A stretch of DNA of 64,000 bases from Phycisphaerae bacterium (GCA_016873275.1 VGXO01000002.1:1-64000); one strand, 5' to 3'; positions 28,468-37,603 are shown, numbered from the stretch's first letter. Translations and numbers: made by a program. The notes: generated from the letters alone by a model not told the origin.

Positions 28468-30272
28468 GAATCGGAGGGCGAGCCGGCGGCGTCGGGAAGC
28501 GTGAGCACGATCCGGTTCATCTCGAGCCCGGTGCCCATCGCCCGATGGAGGTTCGCGATCGCCACGTTGTAGGAGACGAGCGCCGCGATCTCCTCGAACT
28601 GGGCGAGGGCAAGCCCGCTCTGCCGCTGATACTTGAGGTTGAGGAACTCGGGCGTGAGGCTCGCCCGCGTGCGCTCGAGGACCTCGAGCGCCCGGAGGTT
28701 CTCCGCCTGCGCGATCCGGAAGGAGCGGGTCTGCCCGATCAACTGCCACGCCGCGACCACCTCCTGCAGCGCGACCCGCACCGCGAAGACCGACTCCTGC
28801 ACCGCCTGCCGATAGCGGAGCACCGACGCGGACCGCCGCAGCCGCGCCTGGCGGTACTCCGCCTCCGCGGCGCGGTTTCCGATCGGCTGGCTGAAGCGGA
28901 GTCCGACGAGGTAGTCGATGAAGCCCGCCTCGCCGACCTGGGTCCACGCCTCGCCGAAGTCGCCGCCGAGCCCGAAGTACGCCATCTCCGCGCGGAGGTC
29001 GAGCTGCGGCAGCCGTCCGTTGTCGGCGACGAGCTCGCGGATCGCCGCGTCGTCGATGCCGAGGACCGCGACCTGCACCGCGGGCGACTGCTCGACCGCG
29101 GTCGCGAGCGCCTCGGGCAGGCTGTAGCGGAAGGGCGCCTCGACCATCCAGTCGCTCGGCACGATCGCGACCTCCGAGCCGAGCGGGAAGCGCGGGTCGT
29201 TCAGGAGCTTCTTGAGCTCGTCCGAGGCGATGGCGACCCGGCGGCGGGCGCGGATCACGTTCGCCTTGCGGCTCTCGACGGTCGCGACCGCGTCGGCGTA
29301 GTCGGCGAGGGTCACGTCGAGCTGCTGGCGCTTCTCGACGATGTCCCGCACGTCCTCCCCCACCTCGACGAGCCACTCGAAGATCACCAGCTCCTGCCGG
29401 GCGAGGACGAGGTTCCAGTACGCCCGCTCGGCGTCCGCGACCACCGCGAGCAGCCGCTCCCGAAGCTCCTGCACGGTGCGGCGGTCCTCGTTGCGGGCAA
29501 GCGCGATGCGGGCGGTGTTCACGTCGCTGCCGAAGCCCCGAAGCAGCGGCTGCGAGAGGGCGAGGGCGAGGCTCGAGTTCCACTCGGGGTTGGGGTTGAG
29601 GTTGAGTCCGGGCAGCAGGTTGTTGCTCTGATCCCCCGCCGCGGTCACGCTGACCGTCCCGCCCGAGGGAAGGAACTGGCTCAGGCCCGCCTCGTAGGTG
29701 AAGACCCGCAGGTCCTGACCGCCGGGATTCACCTCGATCGGCGGACCGCCACCCGGCGGCGTCACGCTGACCTGCGGTCCCGGCTCCTGGATCCGGCTGA
29801 AGCCGGTCCCGGCGAAGACGACCGCGTCGAAGATCGCCTCCGCCTTGACCACCTCCGCCTGTCCGATCGCCTGATCGACGCGGGCGACCTGCACCGAGAG
29901 GTTGTTCTCGACCGCGGCGGAGATCGCTTCCCTCAACGTCAGGGTCGCCTCTTCCGGCGTGCCGCCGAGGAGGTCGGGACCCACGGGAAGTCCCGGTCCG
30001 GCACGCAGTTCCTGCGGTCCCATCGCGTCGAGCTCTCCCCGACGCGACTCGAGCGCCCGCTCGACGGGCGAGGGCGCCGAATCGAGGACGACCTCCCGCG
30101 GCTCGGAGGGACTCGGCAGCGCCTCTCGGGCAGCGGTCGCCGCGATCACCTCCTCGAGCGGGTCGGCGAGCGAAGGTCGCTCCGGTCGGCTGCACCCGGG
30201 CGCCGCGCCGAGGATCGCGCCGAGGAGGAGCGCAATCGGGAGCGAGATGCGGAGGCAGGTCGGCGAGGTCAC
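28464..30272 (-). CDS. TolC-like outer-membrane efflux protein, probable lipoprotein
   Basis: This protein has 602 residues. A signal segment (about 8-30) ends LGAAPGCSRP, a weak lipobox. Two related outer-membrane efflux (OEP) repeats follow: the first around LTLREAISAAVENNLSVQVARVDQ, the second around SLPEALATAVEQSPAVQVAVLGI, each in two-part helices. The long coiled-coil helices (DAERAYWNLVLARQELVIFEW, DYADAVATVESRKANVIRARRR) form the periplasmic tunnel in the family. It exports unknown cargo with inner-membrane partners that are not in the window. The start is GTG at 30272, supported by TACGAT 7 bases upstream; the frame upstream of it is antisense to the divergent SH3-like gene. Confidence 0.86.
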   Translation of the reverse strand: MTSPTCLRISLPIALLLGAILGAAPGCSRPERPSLADPLEEVIAATAAREALPSPSEPREVVLDSAPSPVERALESRRGELDAMGPQELRAGPGLPVGPDLLGGTPEEATLTLREAISAAVENNLSVQVARVDQAIGQAEVVKAEAIFDAVVFAGTGFSRIQEPGPQVSVTPPGGGPPIEVNPGGQDLRVFTYEAGLSQFLPSGGTVSVTAAGDQSNNLLPGLNLNPNPEWNSSLALALSQPLLRGFGSDVNTARIALARNEDRRTVQELRERLLAVVADAERAYWNLVLARQELVIFEWLVEVGEDVRDIVEKRQQLDVTLADYADAVATVESRKANVIRARRRVAIASDELKKLLNDPRFPLGSEVAIVPSDWMVEAPFRYSLPEALATAVEQSPAVQVAVLGIDDAAIRELVADNGRLPQLDLRAEMAYFGLGGDFGEAWTQVGEAGFIDYLVGLRFSQPIGNRAAEAEYRQARLRRSASVLRYRQAVQESVFAVRVALQEVVAAWQLIGQTRSFRIAQAENLRALEVLERTRASLTPEFLNLKYQRQSGLALAQFEEIAALVSYNVAIANLHRAMGTGLEMNRIVLTLPDAAGSPSDS

Positions 30273-30279
30273 GCCTCGG

Positions 30280-30318
30280 ATCGTAACCCGCCCCACGCCG
30301 CCGCGAGGACGGTAGCAT
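30280..30318. promoter_or_regulatory. Back-to-back leaderless promoters
   Basis: In the 52 bases between divergent starts lie TACGAT (minus strand, 30280-30285, 7 bases from the GTG at 30272) and TAGCAT (plus strand, 30313-30318, 6 bases from the ATG at 30325). The two promoters must share or overlap their upstream DNA, so the two genes may be co-controlled. Confidence 0.5.
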
Positions 30319-30324
30319 CCGGAC

Positions 30325-31608
30325 ATGCCTAATCTCAGGACGAGTCCCATCATCGCCGCTCTCACCCTCCTGAGCGTCGCGTCGTGGTCGCTTGCGCAGG
30401 ACGCGCCCGCTCGCTGGTTCCGAGTCAACTCCGACAACGCCTTCGTGCGATGCGACGCGAGCGCGACCGTCGCGTATCCCGTCGGTCGCGTCCCGAAGGG
30501 CACCGTGGTCGAGGTGGTCGAGGATCGCTTCGGCTGGGCCCGCGTTCGTCCGAACGGCGACGCCTTCGCGTCGCTGCACGCCTTCGTGCCCGCGGAGAGC
30601 GGCACGATCGCCGCGGACGGACGGAGCATCACCATCACGCTGAAGACGCCGCTCAAGGCCGCGAACTTCGCCGCGAAGGAGGATCCCTCGCGCAGCTGGA
30701 AGGAGATCGACCGCCTCGAGCCGGGCACCACGCTCGCGCTGGTCGAGACGGTCACCGTGGACGGAAAGTCCTTCCACAAGGTGAAGATGCCTTCCTCCTC
30801 GGAGGCGTGGATCAACCTCGCCTTCCTTGCGGCGGCGACGCCGGAGGAGGTCGCGGCGGCGACGAAGCCAGCGACCTCAGGCGGATCGCTGGAGATCGTG
30901 ACCGCGCCGACGCCCGCCAACACACCCGCAGGCAGTGCCGCATCGACGACGCCCGCTCCATCGCCCTCGACGACGGCGGTCGCGACCGCCACCAACGAGG
31001 TCGTGGGCGTGGAGGTGCTGGAGGCGTCCGCGGCGCCCCGCCAGTCGGCGGCGCAAGTCGCCCGCCAGATCGCCCGCGCCGAACTTGCCGACCTCGAGTC
31101 GATCTGGACCAACCTCAAGAATGCGCCGGATCCGCCGGTCGCCGACTTCAACGACCTGCGTGACCGCTATCTCATGCTGGCGTCGAGCTCCGGCGCTGGC
31201 TCTGCCGCCCGCGCCAGGGCGAACATGCGAGCCGAGCAGATCACCCTCCAGGGAGAGATCCAGGCTCGCGTCGCGGAGCTCCGTCGGCTGCAGGCGCAGG
31301 ACCTCATCGACCTCGAGGCGATCCGGCAGGTGCGTCGGCTCATCGAGTCCCGCAGCGACTACGTCGCGGTGGGGCGCCTCAACGCATCGATCGTCTACGA
31401 CGGTCGCAGCCTTCCCTTGCTCTACCGAGTCCAGGAGCCGGGCAGCGGCGCGACGGTGGGATACGTCATTCCCACGAGCGACTTCACCGTCGGCGAGCTG
31501 ACCGGTCAGTTGGTCGGCGTCGCGGGCGACATCCAGTACGACGAGTCGCTGCGGCTCAACCTGATCACGCCGCGGCGGATCGACGTGCTGACGGATGCTC
31601 GCCCGTGA
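30325..31608 (+). CDS. Secreted protein with bacterial SH3-like domains
   Basis: This 427-residue protein has a signal peptide (1-25, ending ASWSLAQD). Residues 28-90 (VNSDNAFVRCDASATVAYPVG, in pieces, then GTVVEVVEDRFGWARVR) look like a bacterial SH3 domain, and a second, weaker one spans about 110-170 (EIDRLEPGTTLALVE, KVKMPSSSEAWIN). A Thr/Pro/Ala linker and a helical region with charged heptads (about 235-340) follow, then a beta-rich C-terminus. Such domains bind peptidoglycan or peptides, so a periplasmic structural role is possible. It is divergent from the TolC-like gene and followed by tRNA-Ala. Confidence 0.7.
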   Translation: MPNLRTSPIIAALTLLSVASWSLAQDAPARWFRVNSDNAFVRCDASATVAYPVGRVPKGTVVEVVEDRFGWARVRPNGDAFASLHAFVPAESGTIAADGRSITITLKTPLKAANFAAKEDPSRSWKEIDRLEPGTTLALVETVTVDGKSFHKVKMPSSSEAWINLAFLAAATPEEVAAATKPATSGGSLEIVTAPTPANTPAGSAASTTPAPSPSTTAVATATNEVVGVEVLEASAAPRQSAAQVARQIARAELADLESIWTNLKNAPDPPVADFNDLRDRYLMLASSSGAGSAARARANMRAEQITLQGEIQARVAELRRLQAQDLIDLEAIRQVRRLIESRSDYVAVGRLNASIVYDGRSLPLLYRVQEPGSGATVGYVIPTSDFTVGELTGQLVGVAGDIQYDESLRLNLITPRRIDVLTDARP

Positions 31609-31651
31609 CTCCGGATCGCGTTGGTCGCCCTCGATGCGAGGGCATCTCCAA

Positions 31652-31724
31652 GGGGCGTTAGCTCAATTGGGAGAGCGCCGCCTTTGCAAGGCGGAGGTTG
31701 CCGGTTCGACCCCGGTACGCTCCA
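31652..31724 (+). tRNA. tRNA-Ala (anticodon UGC)
   Basis: All arms form. Acceptor GGGGCGT pairs with ACGCTCC (one G-U), the D-stem is GCTC/GAGC, anticodon stem CCGCC/GGCGG encloses TTTGCAA with TGC at 31685-31687, and the T arm contains GGTTCGACC. The discriminator is A at 31724 and CCA is not encoded. It sits alone, 43 bases after the SH3-like gene. Confidence 0.96.
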
Positions 31725-32021
31725 TGCCCCCGCTCGACTCCGACCACGTGCGCGACGGACCACTCGTCGATCACGGGGGGATGACCGAGGACTCCCGCGA
31801 GGACCCTGCTCGGCACGAAACCCTCGCGATTTCCGAGGGTTACAGGCAGTGCGGCATCCGGCGCGGGGAACGCCACATCGCAACTTCATCAAGTTTCACT
31901 TGGGGATGACGCCTCACTGTGCTAGATCCTTGATGGGGAGGTCGTCCGCCTCGACGGGTTCGACCTGAACGACGCACGGGAGCGTCCCGCGGTCCTCGCG
32001 ACCGCGGAGGGAGAGGGAGCG
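31725..32021. other. Intergenic stretch downstream of tRNA-Ala
   Basis: About 300 bases without a supported gene. It holds a hairpin AACCCTCG (31819-31826) with CGAGGGTT (31834-31841), possibly a weak terminator for the tRNA transcript. A possible promoter for the next gene is TTGGGG at 31900 with TAGATC at 31923; that assignment is weak. Confidence 0.35.
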
Positions 32022-32870
32022 ATGTGTCGTCCTTCGTGTCGCGCGGCGTTGACCGCCTGCGCCCTTCACGCGGCGTCGGTGACCATGGTCGCCCACGCCC
32101 AGGACCTCCTGGTCAACGGCAACTTCGAGTTCGACCAGTCGGGCGCGACCGCGACCTTGTGCTGCGAGGTCGTGCGGTCGATCGACGCAGGAAGCTCGGC
32201 GCTGCCGGGGTGGACGATCGGAGGTGGCGGCGTCGAGGTCCGGGGGCGGGCCGACGAGTGCGTCGAAGGTCCCGCCGACGGGGTGCGGTGGCTCCGGCTC
32301 GGTCGCGGGTCGGCGTCCGGCTGGATCAGTCAGACCGTCGCGACCGAGCCCGGCGTGAGGTACCAGGTCCGCTTGCGCCGCTGGGTGGAGTCGCCCGGCG
32401 CGGTGACCGTGCCGCTGAAGATCACCGGACCTGGGTTCAGCATCATCCTCTTCCTGCCCTCGGATGGCGGACCGTGCGACGTCGAGCTGGCGGCGGTCAC
32501 CGCCTGCGAGTTCGACGCCCCGTCGCCCGCGGCGACGATCCGCCTCGAGCACTTCGGCGGTCCGGCGGATCGCGCGGTGCTGCTCGACGAGGTCCGGCTG
32601 ATCCCCACCACCGACTGCGACGACAGCGGCGTCCCGGACGCCTTGGAGATCCTCGACGGAGTCCTGCTCGATCAGGATGGAGACGGGATCCCGGACTCGT
32701 GCGAGTGCCTCGGCGACCTCGACGACGACCACGTGGTGGACGGAGCCGACCTCGCCCGCCTGCTCGGCGCGTGGGGAGCCGACGACCGAGCCGCCGACCT
32801 TGATCGCGACGGCGCCGTCGGCGGCGGCGACCTTGCGATCCTGCTCGGCGGATGGGGGCGGTGCGGCTGA
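32022..32870 (+). CDS. Secreted DUF642-like protein with C-terminal dockerin-type repeat
   Basis: This protein has 282 residues and a signal peptide ending MVAHAQD. Residues 27-200 begin LLVNGNFEFDQSG and include LPGWTIGGGGVEV, the pattern of DUF642/choice-of-anchor sandwich domains that bind carbohydrate. After DDSGVPDALEILDG and DQDGDGIPDSCE (calcium loops), the tail GDLDDDHVVDGADLARLLGAWG and a second DLDRDGAVGGGDLAILLGGWG form a pair of short dockerin-like calcium repeats of the planctomycete type. Extracellular or surface location is expected. GGGAG precedes the ATG. It converges with fliA across a strong hairpin. Confidence 0.8.
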   Translation: MCRPSCRAALTACALHAASVTMVAHAQDLLVNGNFEFDQSGATATLCCEVVRSIDAGSSALPGWTIGGGGVEVRGRADECVEGPADGVRWLRLGRGSASGWISQTVATEPGVRYQVRLRRWVESPGAVTVPLKITGPGFSIILFLPSDGGPCDVELAAVTACEFDAPSPAATIRLEHFGGPADRAVLLDEVRLIPTTDCDDSGVPDALEILDGVLLDQDGDGIPDSCECLGDLDDDHVVDGADLARLLGAWGADDRAADLDRDGAVGGGDLAILLGGWGRCG

Positions 32871-32900
32871 TCGTCCGGGGCGAACCTCGCCGAAAGCGAA

Positions 32901-32925
32901 GCGTGCCGGCGGGTCGCCGGCACGC
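32901..32925. terminator. Bidirectional hairpin between convergent genes
   Basis: GCGTGCCGGC and GCCGGCACGC form a perfect 10-base stem with loop GGGTC, placed between the dockerin gene and the convergent sigma factor gene. No U-tract follows on either side. Confidence 0.6.
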
Positions 32926-32952
32926 GAGGGAAACGGGGACGAACAGTCTCGA

Positions 32953-34062
32953 CTAGAGGTCCTTGGTCCGATGCTGCATCTGCGCCTTCAGCCGCGCGAG
33001 GATGCTGCTGTGCATCTGGCTGACGCGGCTCTCGGAGAGGTCGAGGGTCAGTCCGATCTCCTTCATCGTCATCTCCTCGTAGTAGTAGAGGATGAGGATG
33101 AGCCGCTCCGCCCGCGACAGACCGCGGGTCATGAGGAGCTGCAGGTCCTGCTTCTGGATGACCTGCACCGGATTCTCCTGCCGGACGTCGCGGATCACGT
33201 CGATCTCGCGGACGTCTCGGCTCGAGTCGCTCTCGAAGCACTTGCGGCTCAGGCTCACCACGCCGACCGGACGGGAGTCCTTGCTGAGCTTCTCGAACTC
33301 GGCGTTCGAGACGTTCAGCCGCTGGCACACCTCGTCGTCGGTGGGACGACGACCGGTCTCCATCTCGATCGCCTTCCGGATGCGGTCGACCTTCGCCGTG
33401 CGGGACCGCACGAGGCGCGGCACCCAGTCCATCGCCCGCAGCTCGTCGAAGATCGCGCCGCGGATGCGCTGGGCGCAGTAGGTCTCGAACTTGACGCCGC
33501 GGGCGGGATCGAAGTTGTCGATCGCGTCCATCAGGCCGAACAGTCCGGCGGACATCAGGTCGTCGATGTCCACCTCGGAGGGAAGCTTCATGTGCATCCG
33601 CTCCGCGGTGAACCGCACCACGTCGTGGTAGCGCTCGATCAGGAAGTTCCGCACCTCCTGCGTCGGCCCGCGCTGGTACTCGATCCAGATCTCCTCGATC
33701 GGCCGCTTCGACAGCGGCACCCGCGCGACCTGCGAGGTGCGCCGACGCGACCGCGGCGACGGCAAGGTCGCGACGGTCTCCTCGGAAGATCGTGTCCGTT
33801 CGCTCACGACGGGCGCCGACTTCTTCGACGGCGCGACTGCGTGCGAGGACGCCTTCGGCATTGGTCTGCTCCTTGACCCTAGATCCGAACGCTCCGGCGC
33901 CGAGCGGGATGAACTCGTCATCTCGATCGGTTCGTGCCTCGCCACTCCTCGGCTCGGCACGCGCGGAGTATACGGACGGGTCGTCGAGGTCACAACCACG
34001 CTCGACTCGTCGCGCGCCGGAGACGCCTCGCGCGCCGCGACGGTCTTCGAAGGAGTGTTCAT
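32953..34062 (-). CDS. fliA: RNA polymerase sigma factor, FliA/WhiG (sigma-28) type
   Basis: This 369-residue protein has, from about residue 125 onward, a flagellar-type sigma factor. Region 2 reads DIDDLMSAGLFGLMDAIDNFDP and KFETYCAQRIRGAIFDELRA, in pieces; region 3 is around GRRPTDDEVCQRLNV; region 4, with its helix-turn-helix, is MTMKEIGLTLDLSESRVSQMH. It should direct transcription of late flagellar genes. The first approximately 120 residues are a Ser/Arg/Pro-rich, probably disordered extension absent from typical FliA. The ATG at 34062 has GGAGG 7 bases upstream. It lies downstream of flhG after 159 bases on the same strand. Confidence 0.92.
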   Translation of the reverse strand: MNTPSKTVAAREASPARDESSVVVTSTTRPYTPRVPSRGVARHEPIEMTSSSRSAPERSDLGSRSRPMPKASSHAVAPSKKSAPVVSERTRSSEETVATLPSPRSRRRTSQVARVPLSKRPIEEIWIEYQRGPTQEVRNFLIERYHDVVRFTAERMHMKLPSEVDIDDLMSAGLFGLMDAIDNFDPARGVKFETYCAQRIRGAIFDELRAMDWVPRLVRSRTAKVDRIRKAIEMETGRRPTDDEVCQRLNVSNAEFEKLSKDSRPVGVVSLSRKCFESDSSRDVREIDVIRDVRQENPVQVIQKQDLQLLMTRGLSRAERLILILYYYEEMTMKEIGLTLDLSESRVSQMHSSILARLKAQMQHRTKDL

Positions 34063-34221
34063 TCCGCGCCTCCGACCTGAGCCGGAATCGACGGGATCCT
34101 CGCACGCGCCGATCACGGCGCGCCGCACGATCCGCGCGACCGACCCTAAGCGATCGGTCGCGGCGACGGGGGTGCTTCGGTCGAGGTCCGGAGAAGACGT
34201 GGGGTCGGGTTCTCGGACGGG

Positions 34222-35184
34222 TCAGCTTCCGCGCCGCATCCACCCGGCGAGTCGCTGCAGGAAGCCCGCGGACTCCGCGGTCGCGACGCGGGGCTCCGCC
34301 GCGCCGAGCCCGAGGAGGTCGCGGGCGATCGCATCGATGGCGACCGACGCCGGCGCCTCGGGGCGGACGACCGTCACCGGTCGCTGTCCCCGCACCGCGC
34401 TCGGCAGCGACGCATCGACGGGCACGAAGCCTCCGAAGCCCACGCCCCGACCGAGGAACCGCCGGCTGACGCGGTCCATCCGGTCGTGGACCTCCCGCGC
34501 CTCGGCGGCGGAGGATGCCATGTTCACGATCAGCCGGACCTCGGTATCGGGCACCTCCGCGGCGAGCACCTTGATGGCGCCGTAGGCGTCGGTCATCGAG
34601 GTGGGTTCGGGCGTCACCACCACCAAGGTCGTGCCGGCCGCCGCCGCAAAGGTCATCACCGCCGAGCCGATGCCGGCTCCAGTGTCGATCACCACCATGT
34701 CCACCGTCCGCTCGAGCAGGCGCAGCTGCTCGACGAGACGTCGCTGCTCCGGCACCTCGAGGTTCGCGATCCTCCCCACTCCCGACGCGCCGGGGATCAG
34801 GAAGAAGCCGCCCGGAGCCTCGACGACGACCTCGCTGAGCCGGTGCGTCCCGCGGACGACCGCCTCGAGCGTGCGCTCGGGCGTCAGCCCGCAGAGGACG
34901 TCGGCGTTCGCCATGCCGAGATCGGCGTCGAGCAGGCAGGTGCGCACGCCTCGGCGGGCGAGGCAGACCGAGAGGTTCACCGAGAGGTTGCTCTTGCCGA
35001 CGCCGCCCTTGCCGCTCGTGACCGCGATCGCGCGGGCAAGACGGGGCGACGGGGGCTCGAGGACCGCCGCGGCTCCGCGGGTCGCGTCGCCGACCGGCAC
35101 GCTCGACCGCATCGCCGCCGGCGGCGGCACGCTCGGCACGCCCAGCCGCTGGGCGAGCTCACGCAGCTGGGATGCCTGGTCCAT
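34222..35184 (-). CDS. flhG: Flagellar number regulator FlhG (MinD-like ATPase)
   Basis: This 320-residue P-loop ATPase of the MinD/ParA class has the deviant Walker motif SGKGGVGKSN at about residue 57, LLDADLGMANAD, VVIDTGAGIG and TPEPTSMTDAYGAIKVL. The N-terminal approximately 25 residues, MDQASQLRELAQRLG, form the DQAxxLR helix that in FlhG activates the FlhF GTPase. Together they set flagellar number and placement. Its ATG overlaps the flhF stop (ATGA), so translation is coupled. A C-terminal amphipathic helix, LQRLAGWMRRGS, fits membrane binding. Confidence 0.93.
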   Translation of the reverse strand: MDQASQLRELAQRLGVPSVPPPAAMRSSVPVGDATRGAAAVLEPPSPRLARAIAVTSGKGGVGKSNLSVNLSVCLARRGVRTCLLDADLGMANADVLCGLTPERTLEAVVRGTHRLSEVVVEAPGGFFLIPGASGVGRIANLEVPEQRRLVEQLRLLERTVDMVVIDTGAGIGSAVMTFAAAAGTTLVVVTPEPTSMTDAYGAIKVLAAEVPDTEVRLIVNMASSAAEAREVHDRMDRVSRRFLGRGVGFGGFVPVDASLPSAVRGQRPVTVVRPEAPASVAIDAIARDLLGLGAAEPRVATAESAGFLQRLAGWMRRGS

Positions 35185-36467
35185 CACGAGCGGACCGCTC
35201 CCCCCAGGAGGATCTCGGCGACCCGCGCCGGCGTCGCCGGCTCGAGGTGCTCGGGGACCTCCTGTCCCGTGGTGAGGTAGGAGATCGGTCGTGCCAGGCG
35301 GACCGCGAGCGAGAAGAGCGGACCGAAGGTCACCGCCTCGTCGAGCTTGCTGAAGAGCAGGCGGTCGGTCCGGACCCGCGTGAACGCCGCCGCCTCGCGC
35401 CGCAGGACGCGGTCGCTGGCGACCGCCGAGAGGACGAGATGAACCTCGTCCGGCTCCGCCGCCTCGACGAACGCCTGCAGCTCCTCGATCCGCTGCCGGT
35501 CGTTCTGGCTGCGACCGGCGGTGTCGACGAGGACGGCGTCGAGATCCGCGAAGCGCTGCTTCGCCTCCCGCATCTGCTGGGGATCCTCGACCACCAAGAG
35601 CGGCAGCCCGATGATCTCGGCGTAGGTCCGCAGCTGCTCCACCGCCGCGATCCGGTAGGTGTCGCAGGTGATCAAGCCGACCCGGAGGTTGAGGCGGAGC
35701 TTGAGGAGCGCCGCCAGCTTCGCGAGCGTGGTGGTCTTGCCCACCCCGGTCGGTCCGATCAGCGAGAGCGTCCGGGGACCGTCCGATGCTGGCGCCGGCG
35801 GCGCGACCGCGGGCAGCATCCGCTCGAGCGCCGCCGCGACCGCCTCGCGGACCGCCTTCACGTCGTGCCAGCACGCCGGCGCAAGCTCCTGCCTTGCCTC
35901 CGCCACGGCGCGATCGGCGAGCGAGCGGTCGAGCTCCTGCTCGAGGAGGGTCGCGTAGACCTCGAGGAACCGACCGGGCAGCTCGAACCGACCTGCGATG
36001 GACCCGGAGGGACGATCGCCCTGCTCGAGCACGGCCGCGACGGTGCCCTCGATGTCCGAGAGGGGCGAGGCGGTCGAGACCCGACTCGCCTCGGTCCGGG
36101 CGATCGCCCCAAGCAGGGAGGATCGTTCGTCGGGAAGGCGTCCCGATGGGACCGGGGAGGTTGCTCCCTCCGCGACCCTGCCATCCCACGCGTGCTCGGC
36201 GGTGCCGATCTGCAGATCCACCACCCGCGAACGCTCCGACCGGGAGGACGTCGACTGCAGCGACCGTGGCACCACCGTGCGTCCCGGGGGCAGCTCCGGC
36301 TCTCGGGCGGCGACGGTGATCTCGATGACCCGCCGACCACCCAGCCCGAGGAATCCCCCCTCCCGAGACGAGCGGGTCGTGACGAGCTCCAGACCGGAGC
36401 CAAGTTCGCGGCGGGCGCACTCCCACGCTCGCTCCACCGACGACGCCCGGAACGTCCTGATCTGCAC
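35184..36467 (-). CDS. flhF: Flagellar placement GTPase FlhF (SRP-type)
   Basis: This 427-residue SRP-family GTPase has an N-terminal B-domain (QIRTFRASSVERAWECARREL), a variable linker, and the NG domain: GPTGVGKTTTLAKLAALL (P-loop) near residue 235, then LITCDTYRIAAVEQLRTYAEI, AVLVDTAGRSQND and FSKLDEAVTFGPLF. It recruits early flagellar components to the membrane and pairs with FlhG. The start is GTG at 36467 with AGGAGG 8 bases upstream; a longer frame to 36662 reads as antisense-like Arg/Ser sequence. It heads the flhF-flhG-fliA unit. Confidence 0.93.
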   Translation of the reverse strand: MQIRTFRASSVERAWECARRELGSGLELVTTRSSREGGFLGLGGRRVIEITVAAREPELPPGRTVVPRSLQSTSSRSERSRVVDLQIGTAEHAWDGRVAEGATSPVPSGRLPDERSSLLGAIARTEASRVSTASPLSDIEGTVAAVLEQGDRPSGSIAGRFELPGRFLEVYATLLEQELDRSLADRAVAEARQELAPACWHDVKAVREAVAAALERMLPAVAPPAPASDGPRTLSLIGPTGVGKTTTLAKLAALLKLRLNLRVGLITCDTYRIAAVEQLRTYAEIIGLPLLVVEDPQQMREAKQRFADLDAVLVDTAGRSQNDRQRIEELQAFVEAAEPDEVHLVLSAVASDRVLRREAAAFTRVRTDRLLFSKLDEAVTFGPLFSLAVRLARPISYLTTGQEVPEHLEPATPARVAEILLGGAVRS

Positions 36468-36579
36468 GGCGATCGCCTCCTGCGGTCGACTCGCTCCCCG
36501 CCGACCACGAGGTCGACGCGGACCGTCCTTGACCCGGGGATGTCGACCGCGCTTCTCGCCCCGCTGCAGAAACGGGGAC

Positions 36580-37455
36580 TCATCCCGCCCGCAGGATCTG
36601 GAGCGCGCGAGGTCGGACCTCGAAGCGAGCCGTCCGGGTCGGACCTCCGATCGCGTCCCCATCGACCTGCACGCGGACCGCCCGGTCGGCGGCGACCTCG
36701 ATCAGGCGACCACGACGGCATGCCACCCGCGGGTCACGAAGATGCAGCCCGACCGGCAGCAGCGCCGCCCACCGGACGAGCGACGCGACGCCCTTCGCCG
36801 GCAGGAAGACCGCGTCGAGCCGACCGTCGGCGGGGTCGGCTCGACGCGCCGGGTCCAGTCCGCAGGCGTACCGGCGGAGGTTGGCGACGACGAGCATCCC
36901 GGGCTCGTCGACGAACGGCTCGCCATCGACGACGACCCTGAGCCGTGGCGGAGTCCAGTCCCGCATGACCTCGATGATCGGTCGCAGGTAGCTCGCCCGA
37001 CCGAGGCTTCCCCGGCGACGGGCGGCGACCGCGTGGACCACGTCGGCATCGAGACCGATCGACCCCATGATCGTGAACATCTCCCCCGCGACGGAGCCCA
37101 CGTCGATCACCTCGTGCCTGCAACGGGAGACCGCGTGCAGCACCGGTCCGGGCTGCCACGGCATGGCGAAGGACTTCGCGAAGAGGTTCTCGACGCCCGA
37201 TCGGAGGTGATGCAGCGGGACCCCGGAATCCGCCGCGACCGGCGCCACGAGCCGCACGGCGCCGTCGCCGCCCGCGACGATCACCAGCTCGCTCCGCGAC
37301 ACCGTGGGGATCAGCCACTCGCCGACCGGCGCCACCTGCGTCTGCTGGAGCACCACCTCATGTCCGCACTGGCGAAGGAGGTCCGCCACTGGTCGAAGGA
37401 GGCGCTCGGCGCGTCCGCCGCCCGAGATCGGATTGAAGACGCAGGCGATGCGCAT
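36580..37455 (-). CDS. Diacylglycerol/lipid kinase family protein
   Basis: This 291-residue member of the DAGK catalytic family shows CVFNPISGGGRAERLL near the N-terminus and VIVAGGDGAVRLVAP, the GGDGT-like nucleotide loop with Ala replacing Thr. The C-terminal beta-domain (GMLVVANLRRYACGLDPARRADP) follows. It should phosphorylate a lipid such as diacylglycerol or a sphingoid-type base; the substrate is unknown. It precedes flhF on the same strand by 112 bases. The Ala at the usual Thr of GGDGT is notable but tolerated in some relatives. Confidence 0.85.
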   Translation of the reverse strand: MRIACVFNPISGGGRAERLLRPVADLLRQCGHEVVLQQTQVAPVGEWLIPTVSRSELVIVAGGDGAVRLVAPVAADSGVPLHHLRSGVENLFAKSFAMPWQPGPVLHAVSRCRHEVIDVGSVAGEMFTIMGSIGLDADVVHAVAARRRGSLGRASYLRPIIEVMRDWTPPRLRVVVDGEPFVDEPGMLVVANLRRYACGLDPARRADPADGRLDAVFLPAKGVASLVRWAALLPVGLHLRDPRVACRRGRLIEVAADRAVRVQVDGDAIGGPTRTARFEVRPRALQILRAG

Positions 37456-37591
37456 CGGTCACCGGGCTCCGGAGGAGGATCCGACGGCGGGCGGCGCCGG
37501 AGGCGACGATCGTAGGGACCGCGGCTCGATCGCCTCGCCCGCGGTCGAGCGTCCGCGGCGTCGTCCCGGGAGGTGGCGCGGCGGTCGTCGA

Positions 37592-37597
37592 TACCAT
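37592..37597 (+). promoter_or_regulatory. Predicted -10 element, leaderless start
   Basis: TACCAT ends 6 bases before the GTG at 37604. It supports that GTG as the start of the BamD-like gene. Confidence 0.45.
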
Positions 37598-37603
37598 GCC
37601 GAA

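Noticed and set aside
31725-31730. Encoded CCA end on the tRNA
   Set aside because: The discriminator A at 31724 is followed by TGC, so CCA must be added enzymatically.
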